Positions 11,589 through 20,248 of a DNA stretch of 25,266 bases are shown here, one piece after another. Source of the stretch: a virus. A program made the translations under genes and the position numbers. Numbering within the stretch: the stretch's first letter is position 1; each line of letters opens with the position of its first letter. The stretch spans positions 1 through 25,266 of the IMG/VR virus record IMGVR_UViG_3300048114_000047; one strand, 5' to 3'. Below the pieces are notes generated by a model, which was not told the origin of the DNA, did not search any database, and was given only the letters and a program-made list of their open reading frames with translations.

Positions 11589-12770
11589 TTAAAGCTCCGA
11601 ATTAAATGTAAGCAATTGCCCGTCAGTAGTAGTCTGGTAGTAAAAAAGTCCTAATCTGGTTTTTACGACTTCCGCAAAACCAGCCCCACCACCTGAAATC
11701 GTTGGGGCAGCCCTCATTTCAACAGGATAATTTGTTCCAGTTGGAGCAACTCCGCTAACAACTGCGGAAACATATTTAGTATCTTGGAAATAATACCGCT
11801 GACACTTTCTAAGCGTAGTGCCGATATCCTCGTGGATGAAGTCAGTCGCTGTTTGGCCTAATTCTAATTTTACGCCAGTGATGTCTAAAGTTGCATCAGA
11901 TGTGCCAGCCCAATTTGCAATGTCATCAGGCAGGTACTTTGTTGAATCTAACGCAACCCAACTATCCATTGTTGCGGTGCTGTCTGTAAAATTTGTGCCA
12001 AGCCAAGCTACAAAATGAATACTTAATCCACTGCCATCGTCATTGTTAAACACTAAATTAGAGTTGCCAGAAATGGTTTTGGTCACTTTTGTCCAAGTAT
12101 TTGCCGCTAGTGTTTCTGTAAAACTAAACTGATAACTTGCGTCATCTGCTGTTATGTAAAGACCGTATTTACCAGCAACACTTGAACGCACCCAAAAACT
12201 AAGTGTTACATAACTGCTTGTACTTGTGTAATTCCAACCAGAGTTAGAGATATTTTGCGCTTCAATACGATGAATTATTTGACGATAGTCACCAGTACCA
12301 GATGTGGTAGCTGTGTTTGTCATTCTAAAGTAATTTCTAAAGCCTAAAGCATAAGGCGCATCACTTGATGTTAAACTTTCTTGAGAACCCGTTACAGTTC
12401 CGCCAACACCATAACTGTTTTGCCAACGGTCAACGCTTCCATATCCATTGGTTGTGCTACTGGTACCCCGCTGTGCCACTTGCATCGCACCATTGATGAT
12501 GAGGTTAGGGTTCGGCTGAATGGATGTTGCAGGCAAACTGACTGTGTCATTTGCTTGATCAAATTCAAATAAAGTGATCCACGCATCATTATCAGCATTA
12601 CGCATTTTGATAAAATCAGTCGTGGTGTCATACCAAAGCTGATATGCGTATGTAGTCGATGGCGCGGTTGCACCAGCATTTGTGGTTGCAATAGCTGCCA
12701 GCGCATTATTCAAATCTGTGCGCGTATTTGGAAACGTCTGATTGTCTATTACATAATCGTGTTGTGACAT
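11589..12770 (-). CDS. Tail fibre/receptor-binding protein with jelly-roll domain
   Basis: A 393-residue protein that follows the tail hub gene directly. The N-terminal module (residues about 10-75, NTRTDLNNALAAIATTNAG, then YAYQLWYDTTTDFIKMRNADNDAWI) is the virion-attachment pattern common in marine phages. From NLIINGAMQVAQRGTS onward a beta-rich CBM-like jelly roll is likely (GSVDRW, YRQIIHRIEAQ, LSFWVRSSVAGKYGLYI, TWTKVTKTI, VKLELGQTATDFIHED). The LRKCQRYYFQ segment is a typical end of this domain. A short Gly-rich tip (SGGGAGFAEVV) follows. It probably recognises a surface glycan on the host. Host range should map here. Confidence 0.85.
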   Translation of the reverse strand: MSQHDYVIDNQTFPNTRTDLNNALAAIATTNAGATAPSTTYAYQLWYDTTTDFIKMRNADNDAWITLFEFDQANDTVSLPATSIQPNPNLIINGAMQVAQRGTSSTTNGYGSVDRWQNSYGVGGTVTGSQESLTSSDAPYALGFRNYFRMTNTATTSGTGDYRQIIHRIEAQNISNSGWNYTSTSSYVTLSFWVRSSVAGKYGLYITADDASYQFSFTETLAANTWTKVTKTISGNSNLVFNNDDGSGLSIHFVAWLGTNFTDSTATMDSWVALDSTKYLPDDIANWAGTSDATLDITGVKLELGQTATDFIHEDIGTTLRKCQRYYFQDTKYVSAVVSGVAPTGTNYPVEMRAAPTISGGGAGFAEVVKTRLGLFYYQTTTDGQLLTFNSEL

Positions 12771-15620
12771 CTAAAACCCCGTTGCAACGTAATCAAATAA
12801 CCTACTGACACCTGTATCGCTGCTATCATAAAAAGCAATAGTGAAACCGGTTGTTGATTTACTTGTTATAGCATAATAATCGCCACTTTGCATATTACCT
12901 ACTGAAATAGATACAGCCAACAATGTCTGAAACGGCGTGTCAAAAGTGATAGCTTTTGCGCTAACACCAGATGTTATATCGCTTTCGCTTTGTGTGCGCG
13001 TTGGCAGTTGTGCTTCAAACGATAATTCTTCAATAGCTGGCGTTTCATCACTTTCTGTCGTGTTTAACGCCGCCCTGAACCTAAAGGCACGCGCTTTATA
13101 ACTGCCAGCCGTTAGTAACCGATATGCCGACCAGCTTGGCGAACCGGCGGGGTCATCTTCGGTCGTGCTAACGAATAAATCAACATCTGTCGCGCCATCA
13201 ACCGGCGTGCCAGTGTGTTGCGATATTTGTGACACTTTAATCGTTGGATTTATCTTTGCAGTGTAAACACCGGTCAAATCAATATAGTTTGTTGTATCAT
13301 ATTGACCAGTCGATGAAATATTGCCTAAACCACCATCAAAAAGACCACCAGCATCATCGAAATTGCCAGAAACGCTATCGAACAGATTTGTTGTATCTAG
13401 CACTAATTTGTTTTCTGACACTACGCAATTTGTTTTTGTGCCGGTAAACGCAGTGTGTTCATCTATATCGTCAACAAAGTTAAAGCCAAAAACTTCATCA
13501 ACCAGCGCAATACTTGATGCAGCGGTGCCGCTTTGATTGTCAAATTTGTCAAATGCCTTGATAAAATATGTGCCAGTCAATGCCGGTACGATTGCCGTGT
13601 TTGCCGGTCGTGACACTTTTTTGGCAAGTGTGCGTGAATTATTATAGGTTGCGCCAGTTGTTAGCGGTGAATGTCTGATGATGTAATGTGACAAATCCAG
13701 ATCAGTTACCGGCGTCCAGATTAGATCAGCCTGTTCACCAATGATATTTACACTGAAATTTGTTACGTCAGATGGCGCATCTGTTGCGCCAGATACCGTA
13801 TGTTGCACAGCCGTATAAGGCGATCTCGCTAGTGTGCCGATGCCACGCACGCGGATATCATATGTAATATCTGACTGCACATTTGGTATTGTGAAAAATC
13901 CACCGCTGGCAATGCCTAGACTAATATAATTGCTATCTGTGCTTTCTTTATATTCAGCCTCAAAATTCACGACCTGTGGGTTGGTGCTTGATGCTGTTAC
14001 CTCAATAACAGATAACGGTTGTTGATTTATTGTAACCGTGTTTTCTGCTGTTGTAACAGTAGGCGCGGGCAGCGTGAACGGGTCTGGCAAGTTTGTATTG
14101 TCTGTGATGAAATCTTGCTCATCAGCATCCCAATCAAACACCGCGCTGTTTAATTCACGCAATGTCAGATCGACCCCGATCACAGGTTGATCATTCGCAC
14201 CAACATCAACCGCTAATGACCATTCGCTGACTTCAAACACCTTGCTGGCAAAGCCAAGCCGGTCGTTTGTCACCATAACTGTGTCACCGACCGATAGCTT
14301 AAATGCTGATATGGTGCAAGGCATAGTCATTGTGATCTGCTGCCGGTTGCGGAATAGAGCAATCTTGGCCAGACGCTGTGCCATAGCCGGATCAGTCGTG
14401 AATGGCAGATCGTAATCTAAAAATTTAGTATCGCCACCATCTTCAGTGACAAATGCGCTTGAAACATATGCAGGGTAATCTGTCGGCACATAAAATTTGC
14501 CATCTGGATTTGCTGAAAATGGTGCAAATACACCTTTCACCGCATTGTAGTTGTCGCGTGCGCTGCGCCGCGTTTGCAGGGATATAGCCCCGCGCAGATC
14601 ATCTTCATCAAGCGTAATTGTTGGAGCAACATATTTGGCGACCTTCAAATGGAATTTTCCGTTTGCAAAATGAATGGTGCCGCCACAGGCAGTCAAAAGC
14701 TGCTCAAGCACTTGTTTCGGGCTTTGATTGGTGTTAAAGGTGCCGTGAACCTCATATCTGTTTTGTGTGCCGCCACCGGCCAATGTGACCTGTTCATCAC
14801 ATATATTAGCCGCCGTAATAAAGCTGGCGTCATCAATTTCTGACGCATCTGCGCCAAATCCATATGTGCTGTCTGTTAAATAGTCGCGGATCGCCAGTGC
14901 AGGATTTGATGAAAATGCAGTGGTGTCATCACGCGGGTCAAATAGTTTTTTACCCTGCACCAAAACTGACAAATTTGGCACGCCAGTTGTATAAGCATCC
15001 CGATCATATTCCAGCTTCATATAACAACAAGCAATGCCCTGCAAACGGTGGTTGCTTGTCCATTTGTTGGACGCTGACACTAATTCGCTGAATGCTGTTT
15101 GTGTTGTTGTGCCTTTTCTTGTGGCAAGTTGAAATTTGCCTTGATACGGGCTTGTGGTTGTGCCAACTAATGTTTCGCTATCGCTAATCGACAATCGCAC
15201 ATCATTCAAATAGAAAATGTTATAATCATCAATTTCGTGTGAAGCCACAGCCAAAACAATATGCAGAAATTTGTCATCTTCGGTGCTGTCGATGAAAACA
15301 ATAGTGCCGCCAACGCGCACAAGCCCATAAATAACATTGCGGGGCTGTGTCGGCTGTTTGATGTTTTGCGTTCTTCTTAAACCATTCGATTGAAAATCGC
15401 CAAGCGAATATGAATAGCTTGGGATCTCCGGTTTAGGTGCTAATGCTTGACTGGCAACATTCAGTGCGGCTGTAGCCGCCGCAGAAACACCAAATGCTTG
15501 TAATGCAGTCAGCCCCAGTATTGTGCCGCCTGTTGCATAGGTCAGGCCAACTGTCACCGCCGCAGTAACTAACGTGGTTGGGTTCGTTATTGCTTTTACG
15601 AAACTTTTAAAAAAGCCCAT
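12771..15620 (-). CDS. Central tail hub / tip protein (lambda gpJ-like)
   Basis: The largest protein, 949 residues. The hydrophobic N-terminus (about 1-60, LVTAAVTVGLTYATGG, LTALQAFGVSAAATAALNV) is typical of gpJ-like hubs and may meet the tape measure. The following region (RTQNIKQPTQPRNVIYGLVRVGGTIVF) is the start of the hub domain, then beta-rich segments with RDYLTDSTYGFG and PKQVLEQLLTACGG as in phage-tail_3 proteins. Fibronectin-type-III-like domains lie at about 520-720 (STNPQVVNFEAEYKESTDSNY, SDVTNFSVNIIGEQADLIW). The C-terminal 250 residues are beta-rich and may bind the fibre. It starts one base after the previous stop. No NlpC-type tail protein lies beside it, unlike lambda gpK. 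Confidence 0.85.
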   Translation of the reverse strand: MGFFKSFVKAITNPTTLVTAAVTVGLTYATGGTILGLTALQAFGVSAAATAALNVASQALAPKPEIPSYSYSLGDFQSNGLRRTQNIKQPTQPRNVIYGLVRVGGTIVFIDSTEDDKFLHIVLAVASHEIDDYNIFYLNDVRLSISDSETLVGTTTSPYQGKFQLATRKGTTTQTAFSELVSASNKWTSNHRLQGIACCYMKLEYDRDAYTTGVPNLSVLVQGKKLFDPRDDTTAFSSNPALAIRDYLTDSTYGFGADASEIDDASFITAANICDEQVTLAGGGTQNRYEVHGTFNTNQSPKQVLEQLLTACGGTIHFANGKFHLKVAKYVAPTITLDEDDLRGAISLQTRRSARDNYNAVKGVFAPFSANPDGKFYVPTDYPAYVSSAFVTEDGGDTKFLDYDLPFTTDPAMAQRLAKIALFRNRQQITMTMPCTISAFKLSVGDTVMVTNDRLGFASKVFEVSEWSLAVDVGANDQPVIGVDLTLRELNSAVFDWDADEQDFITDNTNLPDPFTLPAPTVTTAENTVTINQQPLSVIEVTASSTNPQVVNFEAEYKESTDSNYISLGIASGGFFTIPNVQSDITYDIRVRGIGTLARSPYTAVQHTVSGATDAPSDVTNFSVNIIGEQADLIWTPVTDLDLSHYIIRHSPLTTGATYNNSRTLAKKVSRPANTAIVPALTGTYFIKAFDKFDNQSGTAASSIALVDEVFGFNFVDDIDEHTAFTGTKTNCVVSENKLVLDTTNLFDSVSGNFDDAGGLFDGGLGNISSTGQYDTTNYIDLTGVYTAKINPTIKVSQISQHTGTPVDGATDVDLFVSTTEDDPAGSPSWSAYRLLTAGSYKARAFRFRAALNTTESDETPAIEELSFEAQLPTRTQSESDITSGVSAKAITFDTPFQTLLAVSISVGNMQSGDYYAITSKSTTGFTIAFYDSSDTGVSRLFDYVATGF

Positions 15621-16178
15621 CTAACTGCCCCAAGTGATCTGTTTGTCTTGCAAACTGGCTACCATTTCTAAACCTTTATCGCTTGGGTAGTCAATTTTCT
15701 GATCTTCGCTTGTAAAACGTCTAGTGCGGCTGCGATCCAAATCGATCAATCTGCTTTCTGCACTGACGTTGATATTGGCTGTTGCGCCAGCATCTTCGAT
15801 GGTCATCACATCCATACGACCGCTGAACATCGTATATGGTGTGTCTATGATCGCACCGCTGTCATTTAAAAAGCCAAAAAACACCTTTAACGATCTGCCT
15901 TGATAGTTTTCTGACAACGCCGCAGATACCAAACTACTGTCTAAACCAGATAACGTGATATTCACGCCATTAGCTTGCACTTGGCTGGTTTCTGCAATTT
16001 CGCTCAAATTGAGATAGCTGGCAGACCCCACATATGTTTCACTGTCAATCGTGATGTCACCGTAGCCATTCCAGACCGTAACAAGACCGCCATCAAAATC
16101 CATACGCACAGCAAAAAACGGCTGAACCTCGCCAGCCGCTAATTCAGCTTCAAAGTTAGTGCCAATCGATCTAGCCAT
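15621..16178 (-). CDS. Tail-tip protein, DUF2163/gpL-like
   Basis: A 185-residue beta-rich protein between the distal-tail gene and the hub gene, directly abutting both. The segments VQPFFAVRMDFDGGLVTVWNG, IDSETYVGS, LSGLDSSLVSAAL, GRSLKVFFGFLND and MFSGRMDVMTIEDAG match the plan of DUF2163-like and gpL-like tail-tip proteins. Here the C-terminal zinc or Fe-S region of lambda gpL (four Cys) is absent, as the sequence holds no cysteine. It probably joins the tail tube to the hub. Confidence 0.75.
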   Translation of the reverse strand: MARSIGTNFEAELAAGEVQPFFAVRMDFDGGLVTVWNGYGDITIDSETYVGSASYLNLSEIAETSQVQANGVNITLSGLDSSLVSAALSENYQGRSLKVFFGFLNDSGAIIDTPYTMFSGRMDVMTIEDAGATANINVSAESRLIDLDRSRTRRFTSEDQKIDYPSDKGLEMVASLQDKQITWGS

Positions 16179-16808
16179 TTATAACGCCTCAACTGCACCG
16201 AATGCCATTGAATAGAAACCGGCTGTGTCAATATTCCAGTTGTGTGTCGGTGTTGATAGCCGGAAAACACCTTTTGCATCAGTCACAACAACCGTTGCAC
16301 CATCAGCCGGTGATGACCGCAGATCTGGCCATATGGTTAATGTCGCTTCGCCAGATGCGTTGCTGTTTACATCGTCAAGCACTTTGTAAAGCTGTGCGGT
16401 GCCGCTACTGCCTAGCTGGATATAATCACCCGCAAGCAAATATCCTGTAGCAGACGCTGGCAGACCGTCTATAGCCAGTTCATCACCTGTCTGGCTTGCA
16501 CCGTTCACAACTGGTGTGCCAGCCGCTGACGCCGCACTGCCGCGCGGTGTTGCGGCGTTCGGGTCGCCAAGCAGAAACGTACCAAAGCCGCCATACTGCT
16601 TCATAAAGAACGTGATCCATTCTTCAGCGTCTGCGCGTTTCATTAGTGGCAAATTTATGTCAGCTTCCCAGCGTTGACCTTGGTGCCGGTAAACCGTCAG
16701 CTTATAGTTATATGGTGATGTCGTGATGCCAACAGTATTGACTGCCGTCAGGCTGACTGTCGCCACATTGGTGTTTGTCGGCATCGATAGTGGATAGGTG
16801 ATTGCCAT
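16179..16808 (-). CDS. Distal tail/minor tail protein (gpM-like position)
   Basis: A 209-residue protein after the tape measure gene, with a strong ribosome site (GGGGGTTAATT then ATG). The first half (VYRHQGQRWEADINLPLMKRADAEEW, then FFMKQYGGFGTFLLGDP) is the pattern of minor tail proteins that cap the tube at the tip. Residues about 95-190 form an inserted beta domain (DELAIDGLP, LAGDYIQLG, YKVLDDVNSN) of the kind that carries a gpM-type OB or Ig-like fold. The C-terminus closes the first domain (HNWNIDTAGFYSMAFGAVEAL). By position it corresponds to lambda gpM or a small Dit. Confidence 0.72.
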   Translation of the reverse strand: MAITYPLSMPTNTNVATVSLTAVNTVGITTSPYNYKLTVYRHQGQRWEADINLPLMKRADAEEWITFFMKQYGGFGTFLLGDPNAATPRGSAASAAGTPVVNGASQTGDELAIDGLPASATGYLLAGDYIQLGSSGTAQLYKVLDDVNSNASGEATLTIWPDLRSSPADGATVVVTDAKGVFRLSTPTHNWNIDTAGFYSMAFGAVEAL

Positions 16809-16810
16809 AA

Positions 16811-18424
16811 TTAACCCCCAAACGCCGCGCTGAACGACCCACCGCGCCGCTTGGCATCCAAAACCGCACCTTTAGCCGCCTGTGCGATCTGCGGTAACAT
16901 ATTGGTCATTTCTGCACGCACTGTCTGCTGAACGCCGGTTGACAAATTGATGGTTTGGTTGACAACGACACCGCCGCCAATCTGGTTGTTTGGCACGATG
17001 CTGCCAGACTGGTTCGGCACAAATAATTCCCGGCCACGTTCACCGACCATATAAGGCGTGTTTTTATTGACCTGACCGCCCATTGCGCGTGGTGCAGGGT
17101 AATACACACCAGCAGTGCCAGCACCGCCGCTGATGCCCCCGCCGCCGCCAAATATGCCGCCAAATACACCACCAAGCGCACCAGCTAAAACGCCGGTCAC
17201 TTGTTGCTGTATTGCCATTCTGATCATATCGCTGATAATGCTTGCAGCCATAGATTTGAACGCATCTTTGACCGATGTTGTGCCTTGTATGACGCCAAGC
17301 AAACTGTCTTCAAGCCGGTTAAGACCGCGCACCGCCATATTGTCTAGCTGTTGCGTTGTGTTGCGTGCCGCTTGTGCATATTGCTGTAATCCGGTTTTCG
17401 ATTTGTTCACAGTAAATGAAACGCCGGTTGCGCTGGCTTGCACTCGCTGAAACCCGTTTGCCAGATTTTGTATCGGCTGGCTTGCACTATTAGCTGTGTT
17501 GATGATGGCTTTAATATTACCGTCAGCGTCCATCACAGCTTTGCCAGCGTTTTCCATATTGAACACGATGCGGTCAATATCTTTTTCTAGCTTTTCACCA
17601 AATGTAAATTTGGTCATTTCAACGCCAACTTGTTTAGCCAAATCAACGATGCTATTTAAAAAACCACGCAGCTTGCCAATAGCCGCGCTGATTACCTTCA
17701 ACAAATTTACGATGATAAATTCAGATATTTTAGCTAATGCTGGCAAAAATGTTGCGGTAATTTGATTGCCGATAGATTTTAAAACTTGACCTAATTTGTC
17801 GAAATTATCATTTGCTGTTTCAACTGCTGCGGCTTGGTTTTCAGTCAGTTCTATTGTGACCGCATTAAACTGTTCGCGCAGCTTGTTTACTTCTTCACTG
17901 CCGTTTTGCAATGTATTGATTAGGTTGACACCAGACCGGCCAAACAAATCAAACGCAACCCGCACGCGATCAGCGGGGCTTTCGATTTCTTTCAATCTGT
18001 CAGCGACCGTGTTCAGCAATTCATTTGTCGGTCGCAGATTACCGGCGGCATCAGTCACGCTAATACCCAACGCCTCAAACGACCGCAAACCAGTGCCGAT
18101 GCCGGTGCTGGCTTCAGAAATAGATCGATTGAAGCGTGTCAGACCTTTTTCAAGTTCTTCGGCTGACGCACCCGTCTGGCTGGCGGCAAATTGTAACGAT
18201 TGCAGTTCATTGACGGTAAGACCCAAACGGCTTGACGCCTTGGCCAGATCGTCTATTTGACCGGCCATAATCTTGAGACCCGCACCAACGCCCAGTGCCA
18301 CCAATGCGCCTTGAACGCTCATTATAGAGCGTCTGACGCGGCCTAGTCCGGCGGCAACCTTGCCAAATGCAGCGCGGGTTTTGTCAATGGCCGATATGGT
18401 AAATCTAAGATTTTGATCGGCCAT
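16811..18424 (-). CDS. Tail tape measure protein
   Basis: A 537-residue protein in the canonical place after the frameshifted chaperone gene, whose extension overlaps its start by 20 bases. The N-terminal helical part contains the TMP repeats (LAKASSRLGLTVNELQSLQFAASQTG, RFNRSISEA). A hydrophobic region lies at about 215-255. The C-terminus is Gly-rich and then has AMGGQVNKNTPYMVGERGRELFVPNQSG, a hallmark of tape measure C-termini. Its length predicts a tail of roughly 80 nm by the usual 1.5 angstrom per residue rule, so a short to medium flexible siphovirus tail. No lytic domain is seen. Confidence 0.93.
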   Translation of the reverse strand: MADQNLRFTISAIDKTRAAFGKVAAGLGRVRRSIMSVQGALVALGVGAGLKIMAGQIDDLAKASSRLGLTVNELQSLQFAASQTGASAEELEKGLTRFNRSISEASTGIGTGLRSFEALGISVTDAAGNLRPTNELLNTVADRLKEIESPADRVRVAFDLFGRSGVNLINTLQNGSEEVNKLREQFNAVTIELTENQAAAVETANDNFDKLGQVLKSIGNQITATFLPALAKISEFIIVNLLKVISAAIGKLRGFLNSIVDLAKQVGVEMTKFTFGEKLEKDIDRIVFNMENAGKAVMDADGNIKAIINTANSASQPIQNLANGFQRVQASATGVSFTVNKSKTGLQQYAQAARNTTQQLDNMAVRGLNRLEDSLLGVIQGTTSVKDAFKSMAASIISDMIRMAIQQQVTGVLAGALGGVFGGIFGGGGGISGGAGTAGVYYPAPRAMGGQVNKNTPYMVGERGRELFVPNQSGSIVPNNQIGGGVVVNQTINLSTGVQQTVRAEMTNMLPQIAQAAKGAVLDAKRRGGSFSAAFGG

Positions 18425-18895
18425 CTTCCATCACCTTATAATATGCAAACCATTCGTTTAATTCACTCAGGGTCAGATCTTCAATTTCACCCTGCGTTTT
18501 GTGCAAACGATCCGCCAAGGCCATCATATTTAGCCGCAGCGGATCTTGCTTTAGTTTTTTTCCGCGTCCTCAACTGTGTCAACATCGCTGAACATCTTGC
18601 CAGCAATGTCACTAATCAGCGTCACACTCTCTTTCATAAGATACATCTTATCTTCAAGTGTAAATAGACGCTTGCCATCACCATCTTCAGCTTTTGCAAT
18701 AATCAGATCAATCATACCCGTGATCGTCATATTGTTTAGAAAATCTTTGTGCTTTCTTTGTAGCTTGTCGATGTCTCCGGCGGTAATGGGCGCACAGTAT
18801 ATAATCAATGGCTGATCTTCTTCGCCCCACTCAACAACCTCGATTTGTTTACGCTGCAACGCACGCCGCGCTGCGATCTGTTCTCCCAAGCCCAT
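18405..18895 (-). CDS. Tail assembly chaperone, -1 frameshift long form (gpGT-like)
   Basis: After slippage on A AAA AAC (minus strand 18560-18554) the ribosome reads K-L-K-Q-D-P-L-R-L-N-M-M and continues to TAG at 18405-18407, adding 50 codons from the slip point for a total of 163 residues. The added domain is helical, contains DLTLSELNEWFAYYKV, and matches the downstream 'T' domains of tail chaperones in many siphoviruses. The frameshift extension overlaps the tape measure start. In lambda the same arrangement sets the G to GT ratio and is needed for tails. The frameshift itself is inferred, but motif, position and reading frame agree. Confidence 0.8.
18551..18895 (-). CDS. Tail assembly chaperone, short form (gpG-like)
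   Basis: A 114-residue protein between the tail tube and tape measure genes (MGLGEQIAARRALQRKQIEVVEWGEEDQPLIIYCAPITAGDIDKLQ), of the type that coats the tape measure protein before tube assembly. It ends DVDTVEDAEKN with AAC then TAA. The last codons contain A AAA AAC, so part of the ribosomes should slip back one base and make the long form. It starts 9 bases after the tail tube stop. Confidence 0.88.
   Translation of the reverse strand: MGLGEQIAARRALQRKQIEVVEWGEEDQPLIIYCAPITAGDIDKLQRKHKDFLNNMTITGMIDLIIAKAEDGDGKRLFTLEDKMYLMKESVTLISDIAGKMFSDVDTVEDAEKN
18554..18560 (-). promoter_or_regulatory. Programmed -1 frameshift slippery heptamer A AAA AAC
   Basis: On the minus strand A AAA AAC is in the zero frame of the chaperone gene, 1 codon before the TAA at 18551-18553. 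It fits X XXY YYZ. The adjacent stop codon may help pausing. No convincing downstream hairpin was found by eye, although the region was not folded. Confidence 0.85.
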
Positions 18896-18904
18896 TATTT
18901 ACCC

Positions 18905-19294
18905 CTATGATACGGTCGTTTCAGTCAGACCGCCGGTGCCTTGAAAGCTATATGTGGCAGTCACGATACCGTCAGATGATACGCCAACAGACCGGCTGGT
19001 GACAATAGCTGAACCAGTCAGCTTATGATCGCCAGATGTGTTGCCTTCCATCTGCAAATTAAGTGTGATGCTTGAACCGGCTGTGCAATTATTGTGCGCG
19101 GTGTCAGTATCATCGAAATAGGTTTCAACGCTGCCGCTGAAATCAGTGAATGATGCTTTGTATGTTTTAGCAGTGTCACCCATTGCTGTATCTTCAATGG
19201 TGTCTGCGGTTTCATCAACAGAAAAGCTGATCACTTCAGCCATTGCGTCTGTGCCGATAAGAACGACACCCTCGTTGCCTTTAAAAGTTGCCAT
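18905..19294 (-). CDS. Major tail tube protein
   Basis: A 129-residue beta-rich protein, MATFKGNEGVVLIGTDAMAEVISF, with SFSVDETADTIEDTAMGDTAKTYKASFTDFSGSVETYF, the classical beta-sandwich and loop pattern of TP901-1/lambda gpV-like tail tube proteins. VTATYSFQGTGGL closes the domain. It assembles as stacked hexameric rings. The gene lies between the tail terminator and chaperone genes as in most siphoviruses. It has no C-terminal Ig-like extension. Confidence 0.88.
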   Translation of the reverse strand: MATFKGNEGVVLIGTDAMAEVISFSVDETADTIEDTAMGDTAKTYKASFTDFSGSVETYFDDTDTAHNNCTAGSSITLNLQMEGNTSGDHKLTGSAIVTSRSVGVSSDGIVTATYSFQGTGGLTETTVS

Positions 19295-19305
19295 CGGTTT
19301 GTCTC

Positions 19306-19749
19306 CTATGCGGCAGTTTCAACGTCATTTTCAACGGTTCGATATTCGACCGTCACTGTAAACCGACCAACGGCCACCGGCTGTTCACCGTCACCCGCAA
19401 AATCAGCTTCAAACGCGGTGATCTGTGCATCTTTAGCCAGACCGCCAAGCGTTATATCAGCGGCAATGGCCTCTTCGACCTCAACCGCTATAGTGTCAAG
19501 CGTGTTGTCATAGTTCGACACGCCTTTAACGTATGCTTCAACAGCAACGTCCAAAACCCTGTTCACAGAACGTGGCAAGCCGATTGTATCATACTCGCTT
19601 GTCTCGCTCTTTGTGTATATGCACAACGCTGGCAGATTTGTTTCTTCCAGCGGAAATATCCGACTGCGGAATATATTGCTGCCCGTTGTTGTCAGCCCCG
19701 TCAGCGTGGTCACAATGTCATCGCGTATTTGTTGCCTAACGTGGCTCAT
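19306..19749 (-). CDS. Tail terminator protein (lambda gpU-like)
   Basis: A 147-residue protein that starts MSHVRQQIRDDIVTTLTGLTTTGSNIF, with FPLEETNLPALCIYTKSE, and later VDVAVEAYVK-like (LDVAVEAYVKGVSN) and a final beta strand (FTVTVEYR). This order fits minor tail protein U/tail terminators, which form a hexamer at the head end of the tail and stop tube growth. The start overlaps the upstream stop as ATGA. Confidence 0.82.
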   Translation of the reverse strand: MSHVRQQIRDDIVTTLTGLTTTGSNIFRSRIFPLEETNLPALCIYTKSETSEYDTIGLPRSVNRVLDVAVEAYVKGVSNYDNTLDTIAVEVEEAIAADITLGGLAKDAQITAFEADFAGDGEQPVAVGRFTVTVEYRTVENDVETAA

Positions 19750-20042
19750 TGCTTTTCCAATACCAGTGTCGTCATACCAGTGCCGTCATCCTGCACAATG
19801 CGGATGGTGTAGCCTGTAGCGTCAATCGTAATCGTGTCGCCTTCAGCGGCTGTGGATACATCTGCGGTGCGGCAAACAAAACGTGGCTGTTGTAGTGCAA
19901 ACCCAACACCGCCACCAGCGTCAACCTCGACAAAATCGTTGTCAAATATGCCATTCACTGTGCCGCCGTCATAAGTAGCAGCAACGCCAAAATCATCAAT
20001 GCCAACAAATATGGCACGATCATCTGCGCTTTCGACCGCCAC
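19746..20042 (-). CDS. Head-tail joining protein (gpFII-like stopper)
   Basis: A 98-residue protein, FGVAATYDGGTVNGIFDNDFVEVDAGG and PRFVCRTADVSTAAEGDTITI, then GYTIRIVQDDGTGMTTLVLEK. The DFG-ATY-GxTVxGIFD and DGTGMTxLxLE signatures are those of gpFII/Gifsy-type head-tail joining proteins, which plug the connector and bind the tail. The start is GTG (TAGTG overlap with the upstream stop). Confidence 0.8.
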   Translation of the reverse strand: MAVESADDRAIFVGIDDFGVAATYDGGTVNGIFDNDFVEVDAGGGVGFALQQPRFVCRTADVSTAAEGDTITIDATGYTIRIVQDDGTGMTTLVLEKQ

Positions 20043-20248
20043 TATTCGTCATCCACCGCTGGCGCGACAGTTTCCTGCACCGGCTTTTTGACTGCTTTCG
20101 CTTCTTTAAACGGTTTAGCGTATCCGCGCGCGATAAGTTTCTGTGCCTCAGTATCACGCACATCGTGATCTTCTCCGGCAAGCATTATGCCCGTCGAACC
20201 CGCTTGGCAATCTTTAACAACCGTAATTTTTACTAATCTATTTGGCAT
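20042..20248 (-). CDS. Small head-region protein, 68 residues
   Basis: MPNRLVKITVVKDCQAGSTGIMLAGEDHDVRDTEAQKLIARGYAKPF resembles the small FluMu N-terminal-like fold (VxITxxxxAxGxxLxxGxxxxVxDxEAxxLIxxGxA) seen in phage head genes. The C-terminal third is acidic and probably disordered (VQETVAPAVDDE). It overlaps the upstream gene by 11 bases and the downstream gene by one. Role not known, perhaps a capsid-accessory or connector-related protein. Confidence 0.6.
   Translation of the reverse strand: MPNRLVKITVVKDCQAGSTGIMLAGEDHDVRDTEAQKLIARGYAKPFKEAKAVKKPVQETVAPAVDDE

Noticed and set aside
17115-18260. Plus-strand frames of 89-154 residues opposite the tape measure gene
   Set aside because: All are antisense to a clear tape measure protein, and their Ser/Pro/Leu-rich products are typical shadows.
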